Positions 27,549 through 37,638 of a stretch of 64,000 nucleotides of DNA are shown one piece after another; positions within the stretch are counted from its first letter, which is position 1; the number at the start of each line of letters is the position of its first letter. The stretch lies in contig NZ_JPOF01000008.1 of NCBI RefSeq assembly GCF_000733755.1, positions 1-64,000 of the forward strand. Reading direction: 5' to 3'. This DNA is from Lachnoclostridium phytofermentans. GTDB taxonomy: Bacteria > Bacillota > Clostridia > Lachnospirales > Lachnospiraceae. The notes beneath the pieces are model-generated. The model saw only the letters and a program-made list of their open reading frames with translations, was not told where the DNA came from and ran no database searches. The position numbers were made by a program, and so were the translations under genes.

Positions 27549-28441
27549 TGCAGAGAAAATCAAAGAAGAAAAAGAAAAAATACACATTTGCAGATTATGT
27601 GATAGGCTTTTTACTACTATGCTTTGCAATTTCCATTATTTATCCAGTTTGGTATTTGTTCATGCTGTCATTGTCCACTTATGGGGGAATATCTTCGAGT
27701 GACAATCCATTTATGTTAACGCCGGCAGGCTTTACGCTAACTGCCTACAAAAATATATTTTCATCACCATATATTCAATCTGGTTACTTAATCACAATAT
27801 TTCGAACAGTAGTAGGAACCAGTGCATCTATCTTTTTTATGGCGCTGGCTGCGTACGCTTTATCAAAGTCTAACTTGCCAGGACGTAAAGGTTTTACGAT
27901 GTTTTTTATGGTTAATATGTTTATTCAGGGTGGATTGATTCCTACCTACCTTATGATTAAAGAATTGGGGTTACTTGATAATATTTGGCTTTTAGTTTTA
28001 CTACCATTGTTTAATACGTATTATATGATTATATTAAGGAGTTTCTTTTCGACGATACCAAAAAGCTTAGAAGAGGCGGCTAGGATAGATGGTGCAAGTG
28101 AGGTTCAGATTTTTGGAAAAGTAATCGTACCTCTAAGCATTCCTTCTTTAATCGCCGTAGGAACCTGGGTATTCTTTACTCACTGGAACTCGTGGTTTGA
28201 TTCTCAATTATATTTTACTACCATGAAAAAGCAAGTTGTATTAGTACAGATTCGTCGTCTTGTTATTGAGCAGAGCAACTTATTGCTAACAGGGATGACA
28301 ACCGGTAAAGCAAATCTTCCAACAGAAAACTCAATTCAAGCAGCAGGTATTATGGTAACGGTGCTTCCAGTATTGATTATTTATCCATTTGTTAAGAGAT
28401 TCTTTGTGGAAGGGATGACACTTGGTGCGGTAAAAGAATAA
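27548..28441 (+). CDS. ABC transporter permease, YtcP/LplC type
   Basis: A 297-residue partner permease. It has six predicted helices, the EAA loop EAARIDGASEVQIFG near 179 and the characteristic C-terminal FVEGMTLGAVKE. Its ATG overlaps the stop of the preceding gene (TAATG). Confidence 0.85.
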   Translation: MQRKSKKKKKKYTFADYVIGFLLLCFAISIIYPVWYLFMLSLSTYGGISSSDNPFMLTPAGFTLTAYKNIFSSPYIQSGYLITIFRTVVGTSASIFFMALAAYALSKSNLPGRKGFTMFFMVNMFIQGGLIPTYLMIKELGLLDNIWLLVLLPLFNTYYMIILRSFFSTIPKSLEEAARIDGASEVQIFGKVIVPLSIPSLIAVGTWVFFTHWNSWFDSQLYFTTMKKQVVLVQIRRLVIEQSNLLLTGMTTGKANLPTENSIQAAGIMVTVLPVLIIYPFVKRFFVEGMTLGAVKE

Positions 28442-28543
28442 TTTGATTAACATTACTTTGTAGTATTCGAAAATTAAAGTTTCAGGATGGATTCAAAGTA
28501 CTTGTACTTTAATCAGTATATATTAATGCATAGGAGGTAGTTT

Positions 28544-30244
28544 ATGAAAAAAACAAATGAAAGAAAATGGGTTGCATTGTTACTATGTAGTGTATTGCTT
28601 GTATTGACTTTCTCAGCATGCTCCAAGAAGAATGGTACGGATAATTCTTCCGATGGGACAACTCCATCCGTGGAAGAACCCATGACGATAGTGTGGTATA
28701 ATCAGTATCCACCTTATGAAGATGATTCCTGGGGAGAAAAGGCTTTTGAAGAATTATTTGGAGTGGATGTAGAAATTGTACGTGCTGAAAATGCAGATGA
28801 ATTAAGTACCTTACTGGCAGGAGGACAGATTCCGGATGTCATGTTTTTAAGTACAATTGAAGAAGTTGGAACTTATCAAAATCTTGGCATCTTGGCTAGT
28901 CTTACAGAAGATGAAATTAAAGAGAATATGCCATCCTATTATGAAATGTGTAAAGAACAAGATGAAAACTTCTTCACCTATTCCATGATTGATGGAAAAA
29001 ATTATGGAATAACAAAAATAAAAGCAGCAAGTGGTATTGCTCAGGCAGCAGTAATTAGAGCTGATTGGTTGAAAGCTTGTGGATTTGATAAAGTACCATC
29101 CACATTAGAAGAACTGGAAGAAGTATTCACAGCATTTACCTATAATGATCCAGATGGAAATGGAATCAATGATACTTATGCACTTACCTCAGGATCAGAC
29201 AAAGAGAATGGAAAGAGATACTTTTCCTCCATTTTTGGGGCCTATGGCATCAATCCTTTTTGCTGGACGGTACAAGACAATGAGGCAGTGTTTGGTTTTG
29301 TAACAGAGGAATGTAAAGACGCTTTAAAACTTTTAAACAGTTGGTATGAAAAGGGCTTAATCGATCCAGAATTTGTAACAGATGAGAGCCGTACTTCAGG
29401 AACAGACATTGCATATAAATTTGCGAATGGTATCACTGGTTTTGTAGATGGTTTTGCCTATGATGATTATCAGTGGGATAATGATGCACATGTAAATGCA
29501 AAATGGGTAGCTTCGAATGAAAGCTGGCAGAATTTCTTTGCTTCCAATGAGGGAAATGAGGAAGCACTTTATGGTAAGAAGAATGTTACAGATTTTAGTA
29601 GCGATATGATTGACCCATATTACATTCTGATTGATCAGATTGTAGGACCTGCGGGTGAGAATTCAGGATATTATGCAGGCAGCAATATTTCCGGTTATGT
29701 ATGTTTTGGTCTTCAGTTAGAAGAAGATCGTGAAAAAATGTACAAGATTATGAACATCTTAGAGCAGCAATCAACCAATTCGGATATCGTTGTCAACCAT
29801 TATGGACCAGAAGGCTATATATGGGAATGGAATGAGGATAAAACACGAAGACAGTGGATTGATAATTATAGTGAAAAAGAAAACTATAATGCACAGGGAC
29901 AGGCAATCGGTAATGGACAATGCTTATGGGCAATGTATAACGCAAATGCAGACTTCCTTTCAATTATCGGTGGAGCGAGAATGGATCAACGTTATGAAAT
30001 CGACCTTCCAACTTTCTCTAAGTTAAATACGGTTACGGATGCGGTAAAGGTATCCTTAAAAGCAGCAACTGAGAATCCGGATTTAATCTATGCTTATCCA
30101 CTTGAATATATTGTAAAAGCAATTCGTGGTGATGTTGATATTGATTCGACTTGGGATGCTACCATTGAGAAGTGGTACAAGAATGGTGGTACACAATTAA
30201 CCAAAGAAGCGAATGAATGGTACAGTGGGACACAAAATAAGTAA
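28544..30244 (+). CDS. ABC transporter substrate-binding lipoprotein, LplA type
   Basis: A 566-residue large binding protein with lipobox FSAC (Cys26). Length and the paired LplB/LplC permeases place it in the family that captures oligosaccharides. DPDGNGINDTYAL resembles a calcium-binding loop common in these proteins. A strong TAGGAGG ribosome site precedes the ATG. The gene order permease-permease-binding protein followed by two cytoplasmic glycosidases indicates import and then internal hydrolysis. Confidence 0.87.
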   Translation: MKKTNERKWVALLLCSVLLVLTFSACSKKNGTDNSSDGTTPSVEEPMTIVWYNQYPPYEDDSWGEKAFEELFGVDVEIVRAENADELSTLLAGGQIPDVMFLSTIEEVGTYQNLGILASLTEDEIKENMPSYYEMCKEQDENFFTYSMIDGKNYGITKIKAASGIAQAAVIRADWLKACGFDKVPSTLEELEEVFTAFTYNDPDGNGINDTYALTSGSDKENGKRYFSSIFGAYGINPFCWTVQDNEAVFGFVTEECKDALKLLNSWYEKGLIDPEFVTDESRTSGTDIAYKFANGITGFVDGFAYDDYQWDNDAHVNAKWVASNESWQNFFASNEGNEEALYGKKNVTDFSSDMIDPYYILIDQIVGPAGENSGYYAGSNISGYVCFGLQLEEDREKMYKIMNILEQQSTNSDIVVNHYGPEGYIWEWNEDKTRRQWIDNYSEKENYNAQGQAIGNGQCLWAMYNANADFLSIIGGARMDQRYEIDLPTFSKLNTVTDAVKVSLKAATENPDLIYAYPLEYIVKAIRGDVDIDSTWDATIEKWYKNGGTQLTKEANEWYSGTQNK

Positions 30245-30260
30245 AGGATTGCTATGATTC

Positions 30261-30288
30261 ATAAGGGGCTGCTATCACAGCCCCTTAT
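30261..30288 (+). terminator. Hairpin after the binding-protein gene
   Basis: An 11-bp stem, ATAAGGGGCTG with CAGCCCCTTAT around a 6-base loop. The following sequence is only moderately T-rich, so it may be a partial terminator lowering expression of the glycosidase genes relative to the transporter. Confidence 0.6.
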
Positions 30289-30348
30289 CGTACTATTATT
30301 ATCAAAATAAGTGATTATTATCTGTCTTGAATAGGAGATGCAATCGAT

Positions 30349-32469
30349 ATGAAGCGTGAACATATAGATCAATATTTACAACATAAAAATCGTACCCTAA
30401 GAACCCTTCCCGGAAAACTTTTATTAGGAGCTACGGGAGCCAGGTTATTTGCTGACTACCTTGACCCGGTGCCTGGATTTTCTGGAAGGATTGATTTTAT
30501 TCACAAGATGAACTTGCCTGGCATCTTTACAACGGAATGTGAAGGAATATCGAATGTATTGGAACCTCTTGAGGCAGTCTGGTATCCCAGTCATTTGTTT
30601 ATAAAATATGAGAGTTCAAGGATAGAGTTTGAAGAACAAAAATTTATTACTTGGAAGGATTATGCAGTGTCTTGTCAGAGATGGACGAATAAGACATCCT
30701 TCGAGAAAAAAATTAAGTTTTCGATCTCAGAGGCTTGGAGCTGGGAAAGAGAAGATGGCTGCATCAATATTTACAGAGACTGTGAGAACCATAAGTTAAA
30801 GTTAATCGGTACCGTATGCTCTGACAATGGGATTCATAGGGATGGTTATGTAAATTTACCTGCAAATTCCAGCATAGAGTTCACGATAATAGCTGCAATC
30901 GGAGAAAGTGAAACTGATTGTTTCAAAGACAAAAACCTGGAAGTAAAGAACTATATTAGGGATAATCGGGATGAAAATTCCTATGTAGAAAAGCAAAAGT
31001 CCGAATATGATTCATGGTTTTCCGAGGTACCAGTATTTTCTTCTGACGATGCCCTATTGAATAAAACATGGTGGTATCGTTGGTTCTTGTTGCGGCATAA
31101 TTATGCGGAACCTTCTTGTGGAAATTTTAAGCACGGAACTTTTTATGAGGGACGTTCTCATAAAACATCAAAAGAATTATATCAGTCAAAAGGTCATGAA
31201 TTTACGCAATTAATCCCATTGTCGACTCCGTTACATATTACGGATTGTAAATGGAGAAATCATAAAAAAGAATGCGAAGAAGCCATTCTTTCTTTGCTAG
31301 ATTGTGCAGATAAAGATGGGATATTTTGTACAATGATGTTGGATCGTTTTGGAGTTGCTTATGGTAATTATTCAGAATGGGCGATCTATCAATATTATTT
31401 AATTCATCAGGACATTGATTTTATGAAAAAAATTCTCCCTGGTTTTAAGAAAAATGTACGCAGCGTGTGGGAGAAGTCTAAAAATAACATGGATAACCTT
31501 CCGATTTGCTATAATCATCGAAGAACAGGAAAGGAATATCAACCTTCTTATTGGTATTTTAATGACTATCCGGATAATGCCAAAGAGGAAGGAAGTTATA
31601 CTTATTTAAAACGGGTTGATTTAGCAATCTATCTGTATTTAAATGCACTCGGAACTGCAAAGTTATGTGACGAAATAAAAGATTCGGATGCGGCGGAGTT
31701 TTATCAGCTTGAAGAGAACATAAAAAGAGAAGTGTTAAGTAAAATGTGGGATAAAGAAAGTAATTTCTTTTATGACCTTCATTATGAAACGGAAGAAATG
31801 GCACTTGTAAAAAATGTAGTAGGGATTTATCCGATGTGGGCAGAAATAACGAATGATTCGCATCTAAAACTTTTGGATTATTATTTCTCAGAGGATAGTT
31901 TTGCTGTAGGATCTGCTTTTGCATCTGTCTCGAAAGACTGTCCCGTATTTATGCCGCAGGGAAGTTGGAAAGGTGACTTTTTTAAAGGCAGAAATGGATG
32001 TATGTGGGATGGACCATCCTGGCCGTATACAACGTGCATCGCATTAGATGCGATTGCAAAACAGAGTAAATTGCAAGATCATAAATATGATAAGGAGTTT
32101 GCAAAATATCTTAAGGAATACTCCTTGGAACACTATCGGAATCACAACTTGGAAGAACCATATCTTGTAGAGCACTATGACAGTGTGACAGGGGAGATGC
32201 TTAGTGATGAAGTCGACTATTTGCATTCTTACTATATTGATTTAATTATCAGACATGTGGCAGGAATCGAACCAACAGAGAATGGGATAAAGATAGATCC
32301 TATCGATATCGGATTGCAATTCTTTTCTCTTAGTCAGGTTCAGTTAAACGGACATGAGTTATGCGTTGAATATCAGAAATCGGAATATTACAAAGTTACG
32401 TTGGATAAAAAAGTAGTTTTTTGTGCTGCGGAATTAGCTAAGGGTGAAATTAATTATTCGGAAATGTAA
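30349..32469 (+). CDS. Cytoplasmic (alpha/alpha)6-barrel glycoside hydrolase, MGH1/GH63-like
   Basis: A 706-residue protein without a signal peptide. The N-terminal beta-type domain spans about 1-225. The helical-barrel catalytic domain follows (about 240-640), with FKHGTFYEGRSH, the MLDRFGVAYGNYSEWAIYQY segment and the signature WDGPSWPYTT near 560, typical of GH63/GH37-related enzymes. The catalytic acids are probably an Asp in this signature region and a Glu or Asp upstream, but I cannot assign them with certainty. It lies 4 bases before the next glycosidase reading and is co-transcribed with it. Confidence 0.7.
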   Translation: MKREHIDQYLQHKNRTLRTLPGKLLLGATGARLFADYLDPVPGFSGRIDFIHKMNLPGIFTTECEGISNVLEPLEAVWYPSHLFIKYESSRIEFEEQKFITWKDYAVSCQRWTNKTSFEKKIKFSISEAWSWEREDGCINIYRDCENHKLKLIGTVCSDNGIHRDGYVNLPANSSIEFTIIAAIGESETDCFKDKNLEVKNYIRDNRDENSYVEKQKSEYDSWFSEVPVFSSDDALLNKTWWYRWFLLRHNYAEPSCGNFKHGTFYEGRSHKTSKELYQSKGHEFTQLIPLSTPLHITDCKWRNHKKECEEAILSLLDCADKDGIFCTMMLDRFGVAYGNYSEWAIYQYYLIHQDIDFMKKILPGFKKNVRSVWEKSKNNMDNLPICYNHRRTGKEYQPSYWYFNDYPDNAKEEGSYTYLKRVDLAIYLYLNALGTAKLCDEIKDSDAAEFYQLEENIKREVLSKMWDKESNFFYDLHYETEEMALVKNVVGIYPMWAEITNDSHLKLLDYYFSEDSFAVGSAFASVSKDCPVFMPQGSWKGDFFKGRNGCMWDGPSWPYTTCIALDAIAKQSKLQDHKYDKEFAKYLKEYSLEHYRNHNLEEPYLVEHYDSVTGEMLSDEVDYLHSYYIDLIIRHVAGIEPTENGIKIDPIDIGLQFFSLSQVQLNGHELCVEYQKSEYYKVTLDKKVVFCAAELAKGEINYSEM

Positions 32470-32493
32470 AAAGTGTATAAGGAGGGAGGGTAT

Positions 32494-35400
32494 ATGGATT
32501 TTATATCTGAATGGGTTCGCCCATCAAACCAATATAGAATGAAACCTTTTTGGTTCTGGAATGGTGAGCTGACTTGCGAGGAAATCGAGGATCAATTACG
32601 GCAAATGAAGGAACAAGGTTTAGCGGGTGCTTTTATTTGTCCGCGGCAAGGTCAGAAAATACCATACTTAGGTCAGAGGTGGTTTGAAAGAATCTGCTAT
32701 GCTTGTAATAAAGCAGAAGAATATGAGTTAGAGTTATGGCTTTATGATGAATATCCTTATCCAAGTGGTATGAGCGGTGGAGAGGTTCTTTTGGAGAAGC
32801 CAGATGCTGTGCATACGCAGATAAAATATCAATGTTTTATGATTGCAGGAGAAAAGGAACAGGAAATTACGTTAGGCTGGTCAAAAGTTCTATATGCTGC
32901 AGCAGTCAGATTAGATGAAAAGAATCAACCAATGAGAGGTCATACAATAAATCTTCTTGATTCAATTGGTATTAGACAAGAACAAGAGATTTATCAGCGA
33001 ACAGGGTTAACAGCGTATGGAAATAAGCGTTTTTTTTCTTATGGGCCCCAAAAGATTATAAATTTCTGTCTTCCAGAAGGGACGTGGCGGTTAGAGATTT
33101 ACCTACAGGAAACCTTAGATGACTATAAATATTATGGTAATTTTTTTGATCCATGTGATAAGCAGGCAGTGAAAACTTTCCTTCGTACCACACATGAGCG
33201 TTATTTTCAATTCTTAGGGAAAGAATTAGGTACAAGAATCAAGGGGATTTTTTCTGATGAAGTAAGCTTTTTAGGAGAAATTCCATGGTCAAGACACTTA
33301 GTTGATTATATAAGGAATCATTATAATTACAATATTTTAGAAGTTCTTCCGGCACTTCATGATAAAAGCTATCCAAATGCTGCAAAAATCAGATATCAGT
33401 TATATCAATCGGCTCATGAATTATTACAAGAATCTTACCACAAGCAGGTTTCAGATTGGTGTGGGGAACATGGATGGATGTTTGTAACAGAGCTTCCATC
33501 CATAAGAAGAAGTACACAGATCTATAGTGATGTACCAGGGGGGGATGCCTGCCATGAAAAATTAGGGATTTCCTTAGAAGAAGTATATAATCGCTATTTA
33601 AAAAATTATCGAAGTTGTGTACCTGGAATTGCTTCCTTAGCCAGACAGAAAAACCGAACCTATGCTATGGTAGAGAGTTTTCATAGCATAGGTTGGTCTA
33701 TGACCATACAGGATGCGAAGTGGATGATTGATTGGATGGCAGCTATGGGAATCAATTTTTTCACTGCACATGCGTTTTATTATACCATTGATAGTATCAC
33801 AAAACACGATGCTCCTCCCTCACAATTTATTCAGAATCCATATTGGCCATATTATCATATTTTAGCTGATTATTCAGCTAGGTTAAGTGCCTTTGTTAGT
33901 AATACGGAAGCAGTCTGCAATGTGGCATTGCTTGATCCTGTAACTTCGTTATGGACGCATCTTGGAAATCCAAGAAAAGGGTTTACTTACGCCGGAACTG
34001 ATAAAGAGGAGCAAAAAGAACTAAAAAGTCTCTTGGATGACTGGATGTACTTAGCAAAAACCATGCTTTTTGCTCATGTTGGTTTTGATTTTTTAGATTC
34101 TGAAATTTTGAAGGAAGCTCAAATTGAAGATGGTCAAATTTTAATAGGACGGGCAAAGTACTCAGTATTAATTTTACCACCACTCACATCGATTGAAAGC
34201 TTTGCGACTGCAAAGATACAGCAGTTTATAGCACAAGGGGGTAACGTAATAGCGACAGGTATGCTACCTTATGAGGTAATCGATGAGGATTTAGAAGTAG
34301 AAAGTACCTATTGCAAAATATTTGGAGCAAAGAATTCAAATCGAACGGAATATTGGCAGGGATTTTCTTCGGGAAGATGGAACGTAATAAAAAATGGCAA
34401 GGTATCGTTTCTCGCAACTGACGGTTCCCTCAGTCAAGAAGCATTTTATAATCAATTTCTGGATTTGTTAAGACAATCATCTGTAAATGAAGCAGAATTT
34501 TGTGTGTTAGAAGGGGATGACAAAGAACTCTATACTTCCGTAAGAGTAGATTATAAGAAAAACCGTTATATCATGATAGGAAATCATGGACGAAAAAAAT
34601 GTATGGTTGAGATTCAGTTAAAAGTACCATTTTCGACGGTTTTTCAAATGGATGCTGAAACAGGGAACATAATAAGGTTATATGAAGGAAAAGAACAGAA
34701 GATATTCCGTATTACTCTAAAAGCGTATGAATCTAAGATTCTCACATTTGATTTAAGAGAAGGTAGTGTGAAAAATCAAGATTTTTCACACTTGAATTCG
34801 TGCTGTCGCTCAAATTCGCAGGTTAGCGACAGAATGGCGGGTAGAATAGTAGAATCACCTGAAATCCTTACGACTGTTTTACTTAAAACCTCAAATCCGA
34901 TGAGGATATCGATAGTTGGAAAAAATGTATATCGTTTGGAGCAGTTTTTGGTATCAATAGATCAGGTGAATTGGAGATGCTGTGAACCAAAAACGTTTAT
35001 CGAGTTATGTGATGAATTTAAATGGTTATCTGGAAATACACTCTCATTTACCGGTAGATTTGGTACACCAAAGCGTTTGCAAGTAAAATATCCATTCCAA
35101 TTGTACTACAAAACAGATTTTTGGGTCGATGATATAAGTAGTAAGCTATATTTAATGAAGGATGAAAGAACCATTGGTTCAGAGTATGAGATTCATATCA
35201 ATGGCAAGTTAATTGAGAATACGAAGTTTTATCCAACCTTTATAAATGATCGGTGTAATTGCATTTGTGATATTACACATTTCATCCAGAGAGGGAAAAA
35301 TATGATGGAAGTCCAAGTTACGATAGCAAAAGATTGGGACGGAATACGCGATCCAATGTATATCTTAGGTGAATTTGGAGTTTCACAAGGAAGGATTTGC

Positions 35401-35748
35401 GCTATGCCAGAAAAAGCTTCCTACCGAGATACTTATATAGAAGGATTTCCTTGGTATAGTGGAACATTTTCCTTTTATACTAATTTTAAATTAGATCAGC
35501 TTTTCAATCACGGGAATATAAAATTGATACCAGATTTTGCGAAGGAGGCAGTTGATTGTATTGAATTGCTGGTAAATGGTACTTCTCTTGGAGTCAAAGC
35601 CTTTGCTCCTTACGAGTGGCTTTGCCCTTTTGCTTTGTTACGGCATGAGAATGAGGTAGAGATAAGAGTAACGAATACATTATTACCAATGCTAGAAGGT
35701 AGTTATTTTGATTATAAGAGGCATAAAACAGTGAAGGTAGAGCCATAG
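32494..35748 (+). CDS. Large cytoplasmic glycoside hydrolase (GH106-like), interrupted in frame by a repeat
   Basis: A 1084-residue protein with no signal peptide. It opens with RMKPFWFWNGELT and WLYDEYPYPSG, the N-terminal barrel signature of GH106/alpha-L-rhamnosidase-like proteins. A long catalytic region follows to about 620, with beta-sandwich domains after it (GH2-like jelly roll near 850-1080). Residues about 757-782 (GSVKNQDFSHLNSCCRSNSQ and the following VSDRMAG) are encoded by the double-hairpin repeat at 34764-34837, which keeps the frame open. The ATG at 32494 follows AAGGAGGGAGGG; a longer in-frame reading from 32473 has no such site. The family call is moderate. Confidence 0.7.
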   Translation: MDFISEWVRPSNQYRMKPFWFWNGELTCEEIEDQLRQMKEQGLAGAFICPRQGQKIPYLGQRWFERICYACNKAEEYELELWLYDEYPYPSGMSGGEVLLEKPDAVHTQIKYQCFMIAGEKEQEITLGWSKVLYAAAVRLDEKNQPMRGHTINLLDSIGIRQEQEIYQRTGLTAYGNKRFFSYGPQKIINFCLPEGTWRLEIYLQETLDDYKYYGNFFDPCDKQAVKTFLRTTHERYFQFLGKELGTRIKGIFSDEVSFLGEIPWSRHLVDYIRNHYNYNILEVLPALHDKSYPNAAKIRYQLYQSAHELLQESYHKQVSDWCGEHGWMFVTELPSIRRSTQIYSDVPGGDACHEKLGISLEEVYNRYLKNYRSCVPGIASLARQKNRTYAMVESFHSIGWSMTIQDAKWMIDWMAAMGINFFTAHAFYYTIDSITKHDAPPSQFIQNPYWPYYHILADYSARLSAFVSNTEAVCNVALLDPVTSLWTHLGNPRKGFTYAGTDKEEQKELKSLLDDWMYLAKTMLFAHVGFDFLDSEILKEAQIEDGQILIGRAKYSVLILPPLTSIESFATAKIQQFIAQGGNVIATGMLPYEVIDEDLEVESTYCKIFGAKNSNRTEYWQGFSSGRWNVIKNGKVSFLATDGSLSQEAFYNQFLDLLRQSSVNEAEFCVLEGDDKELYTSVRVDYKKNRYIMIGNHGRKKCMVEIQLKVPFSTVFQMDAETGNIIRLYEGKEQKIFRITLKAYESKILTFDLREGSVKNQDFSHLNSCCRSNSQVSDRMAGRIVESPEILTTVLLKTSNPMRISIVGKNVYRLEQFLVSIDQVNWRCCEPKTFIELCDEFKWLSGNTLSFTGRFGTPKRLQVKYPFQLYYKTDFWVDDISSKLYLMKDERTIGSEYEIHINGKLIENTKFYPTFINDRCNCICDITHFIQRGKNMMEVQVTIAKDWDGIRDPMYILGEFGVSQGRICAMPEKASYRDTYIEGFPWYSGTFSFYTNFKLDQLFNHGNIKLIPDFAKEAVDCIELLVNGTSLGVKAFAPYEWLCPFALLRHENEVEIRVTNTLLPMLEGSYFDYKRHKTVKVEP
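34764..34837 (+). repeat. Double-hairpin repeat, copy B, inside a coding region
   Basis: A 74-bp relative of copy A at 13427. Both hairpins are well formed: GTGTGAAAAATC with GATTTTTCACAC (12 bp, AA loop), then CTGTCGCT with AGCGACAG (8 bp). The host frame passes through it with no stop, adding about 25 residues. This resembles the Rickettsia palindromic elements, which also insert into genes in frame. Confidence 0.8.
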
Positions 35749-35866
35749 TGGCAGGTATCAGCCAATTAAGGTTTACTAAAATGCTGACGCCAGATTTATA
35801 CTGGAAGATTTTTATGCTAAGCTTACACAGTCTTCCAAAAGAAAATATCATTTATAGTAAAACAAA

Positions 35867-35930
35867 AAAACTCTCAGTTACGATGAATAGCTGGTTCTGA
35901 TTGCAGGTATTCGTCGTAACTGAGAGTTTT
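35867..35930 (+). terminator. Terminator of the glycosidase operon
   Basis: A 17-bp perfect stem (35867-35883 with 35914-35930), extended inward with one mismatch. It has an A run before and TTTT after. It closes the operon that starts at 20796 or 26574. Confidence 0.85.
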
Positions 35931-35971
35931 AATTCATAAGGTTCACTATCTATTAAAATAGTAGCTGCAAA

Positions 35972-36110
35972 TTAGATAACACTTTTTCTTATGTTTAATT
36001 GTGTTGTCATTTCTATTTTAACTTTAGGGGAGGTTGGCTCATTCATCAGTTGTATTAGGCGTGAAACTGCTGTTTTTCCCATATACTGTTTTTCAAAGCA
36101 ATGAAAAACA
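35972..36110 (-). pseudogene. C-terminal remnant of a LacI-family regulator
   Basis: Read on the minus strand the sequence gives YMGKTAVSRLIQLMNEP and ends KIEMTTQLNIRKSVI before a stop at 35972. This is the standard C-terminus of LacI-type regulators (MGKTAV, then V-I-x-T-x-L-x-x-R-x-S). The DNA-binding and sugar-binding parts are missing; the frame meets an unrelated glycosidase remnant on the opposite strand near 36080-36110. Confidence 0.7.
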
Positions 36111-36557
36111 TATAGAGGTGGAAGGATTCTATGATGGGAATGGAGTTTATAGGATTCGTTTTATGCCAGGACGCTTATCAGAACCCCGTTATTTATGATG
36201 AAGTTGGATATGAAGGGAATCCCAGCCAGCGCTGGGGAAGATTATCTGCAGAAGAATTAGTAGATAAGTTCTGGCAAGCAATAACATCGGGAACTTACAT
36301 GACCCATGGAGAAACCTTTACACATCCAGAGGATATTATTTGGTGGGCAAAGGGTGGTACGCTACGAGGAAAAAGTCCAAAAAGAATTGCATTTTTGAGA
36401 AAAATAGTCGAAGAGAGTGGACAGAGTGAGCTTGAGCCAGTAGATAGATGGTGGGTAATTAACGGAGTTGGTAAAAACGGAGAACTATAATCCAACAGTA
36501 TCTCTGCCAGGTAAAGAATTTATAGCGTTACGCATTATGAGAGTTGATGAGTAGAGA
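36061..36557 (+). pseudogene. Remnant of a DUF5060/DUF5605-type glycoside hydrolase
   Basis: Two pieces of one gene family are joined out of frame. The first, 36061-36171, reads VEGFYDGNGVYRIRFMPG, the end of a DUF5060 N-terminal domain. The second, from about 36171 to 36490, reads NPVIYDEVGYEGNPSQRWG, then HGETFTHPEDIIWWAKGG and SPKRIAFLRKIVEES, the C-terminal part of the catalytic barrel. A further frame change gives NPTVSLPGKEFIALRI to 36557, like the DUF5605 end. Several hundred codons between the first two pieces are gone. A 119-codon open frame from 36131 covers the second piece, but its first 13 or so residues are out of frame and artefactual. Confidence 0.72.
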
Positions 36558-36635
36558 ATTTTGTTATTCTAACGTATCTTGTTTTTATGGGAATAATTTA
36601 TATAGGATTGTGGCTCGAAGAAAATTAGAAGTGTA

Positions 36636-36684
36636 TATAAAAAGCATCTTGCAGTGGACAAGTCCATACAAGATGCTTTTTATA
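36636..36684. terminator. Terminator after the glycosidase remnant
   Basis: A perfect 16-bp stem, TATAAAAAGCATCTTG (36636-36651) with its complement (36669-36684), T-rich on both strands. Confidence 0.8.
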
Positions 36685-36858
36685 GCTTCTTTAACAAGGA
36701 TACTTAAAGATTGAGGTAATACAATTCATATTTTATCCTTGTCACCATAAAGCCGGCGAAATTATGCAGGGGGACATTAAAATAATGTATATAGGAAGGC
36801 ATAACCACTTGTTTTCTCAATATAAATATACTAATACATATTATATTGAGGTATTACC

Positions 36859-37638
36859 ATGCAATTTGAGATTGATAAAGAAAAACTGGGGAAATGGTGC
36901 AAAACCGGAATTGTAGTACTATCCATCATGTTAGTTATAGTAGCAGGAATTTATTTTGTCCCAAAGATGATAGCGAGGGCAGCAGGAGAGAAACGAGAGT
37001 TACCGATTTATTGTGTAAAAACAGAGAAAAAGCAAGTGGCTCTATCTTTTGATGCAGCTTGGGGGAATGAAGATACTGCTAAAATATTAGAAATATTAAA
37101 GAAACAAAATGTTAAGGTTACCTTCTTTATGACTGGTGGATGGGTTGAAAAATATCCAGACGATGTAAAAGCAATCGCGGCAGCAGGTCATGATTTGGGC
37201 AACCATAGTGAAAACCATAAGCAGATGTCTAAGCTTACGAAAGAGCAGTCGGTAAAGGAAATCATGACACCACATGATAAGGTAAAAGCACTTACTGGAA
37301 AAGATATGAAACTCTTTCGACCACCTTATGGTGATTATAATAATACTTTGATTGAAGCGACAAAAGAATGTGGTTATTATTGTATTCAGTGGGATGTGGA
37401 TTCCCTTGATTGGAAAGATTACGGTAAAGATAATATTGTAAAACAGGTTGTGGATAACAAACACTTAGGAAACGGCTCTATCATACTTTGCCATAATGGT
37501 GCTAAATTTACAGCAGATGCGTTGGAAGAATTAATTGTTGGGTTAAAAGATAAAGGGTATGAGATTGTGCCGATTTCTGAGTTGATCTATACAGAGAATT
37601 ATGAGATGGATCATGAAGGGAGACAAATAAAGAAATAA
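36859..37638 (+). CDS. Membrane-anchored polysaccharide deacetylase (CE4/NodB domain)
   Basis: A 259-residue protein. A cytoplasmic start leads to one transmembrane helix (about 16-36) and then a NodB domain facing outward (about 60-240). Motif 1 is SFDAAWG, with Asp near 65; the second Asp of the usual TFDDG is replaced, as in PdaB-like proteins. The metal motif is HSENH (His116, His120), followed by RPPYG near 154 and the C-terminal ILCHNG. Such enzymes remove acetyl groups from peptidoglycan or related glycans; PdaB homologues act in sporulation. A remnant of a second copy's end lies at 38116. Confidence 0.82.
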   Translation: MQFEIDKEKLGKWCKTGIVVLSIMLVIVAGIYFVPKMIARAAGEKRELPIYCVKTEKKQVALSFDAAWGNEDTAKILEILKKQNVKVTFFMTGGWVEKYPDDVKAIAAAGHDLGNHSENHKQMSKLTKEQSVKEIMTPHDKVKALTGKDMKLFRPPYGDYNNTLIEATKECGYYCIQWDVDSLDWKDYGKDNIVKQVVDNKHLGNGSIILCHNGAKFTADALEELIVGLKDKGYEIVPISELIYTENYEMDHEGRQIKK

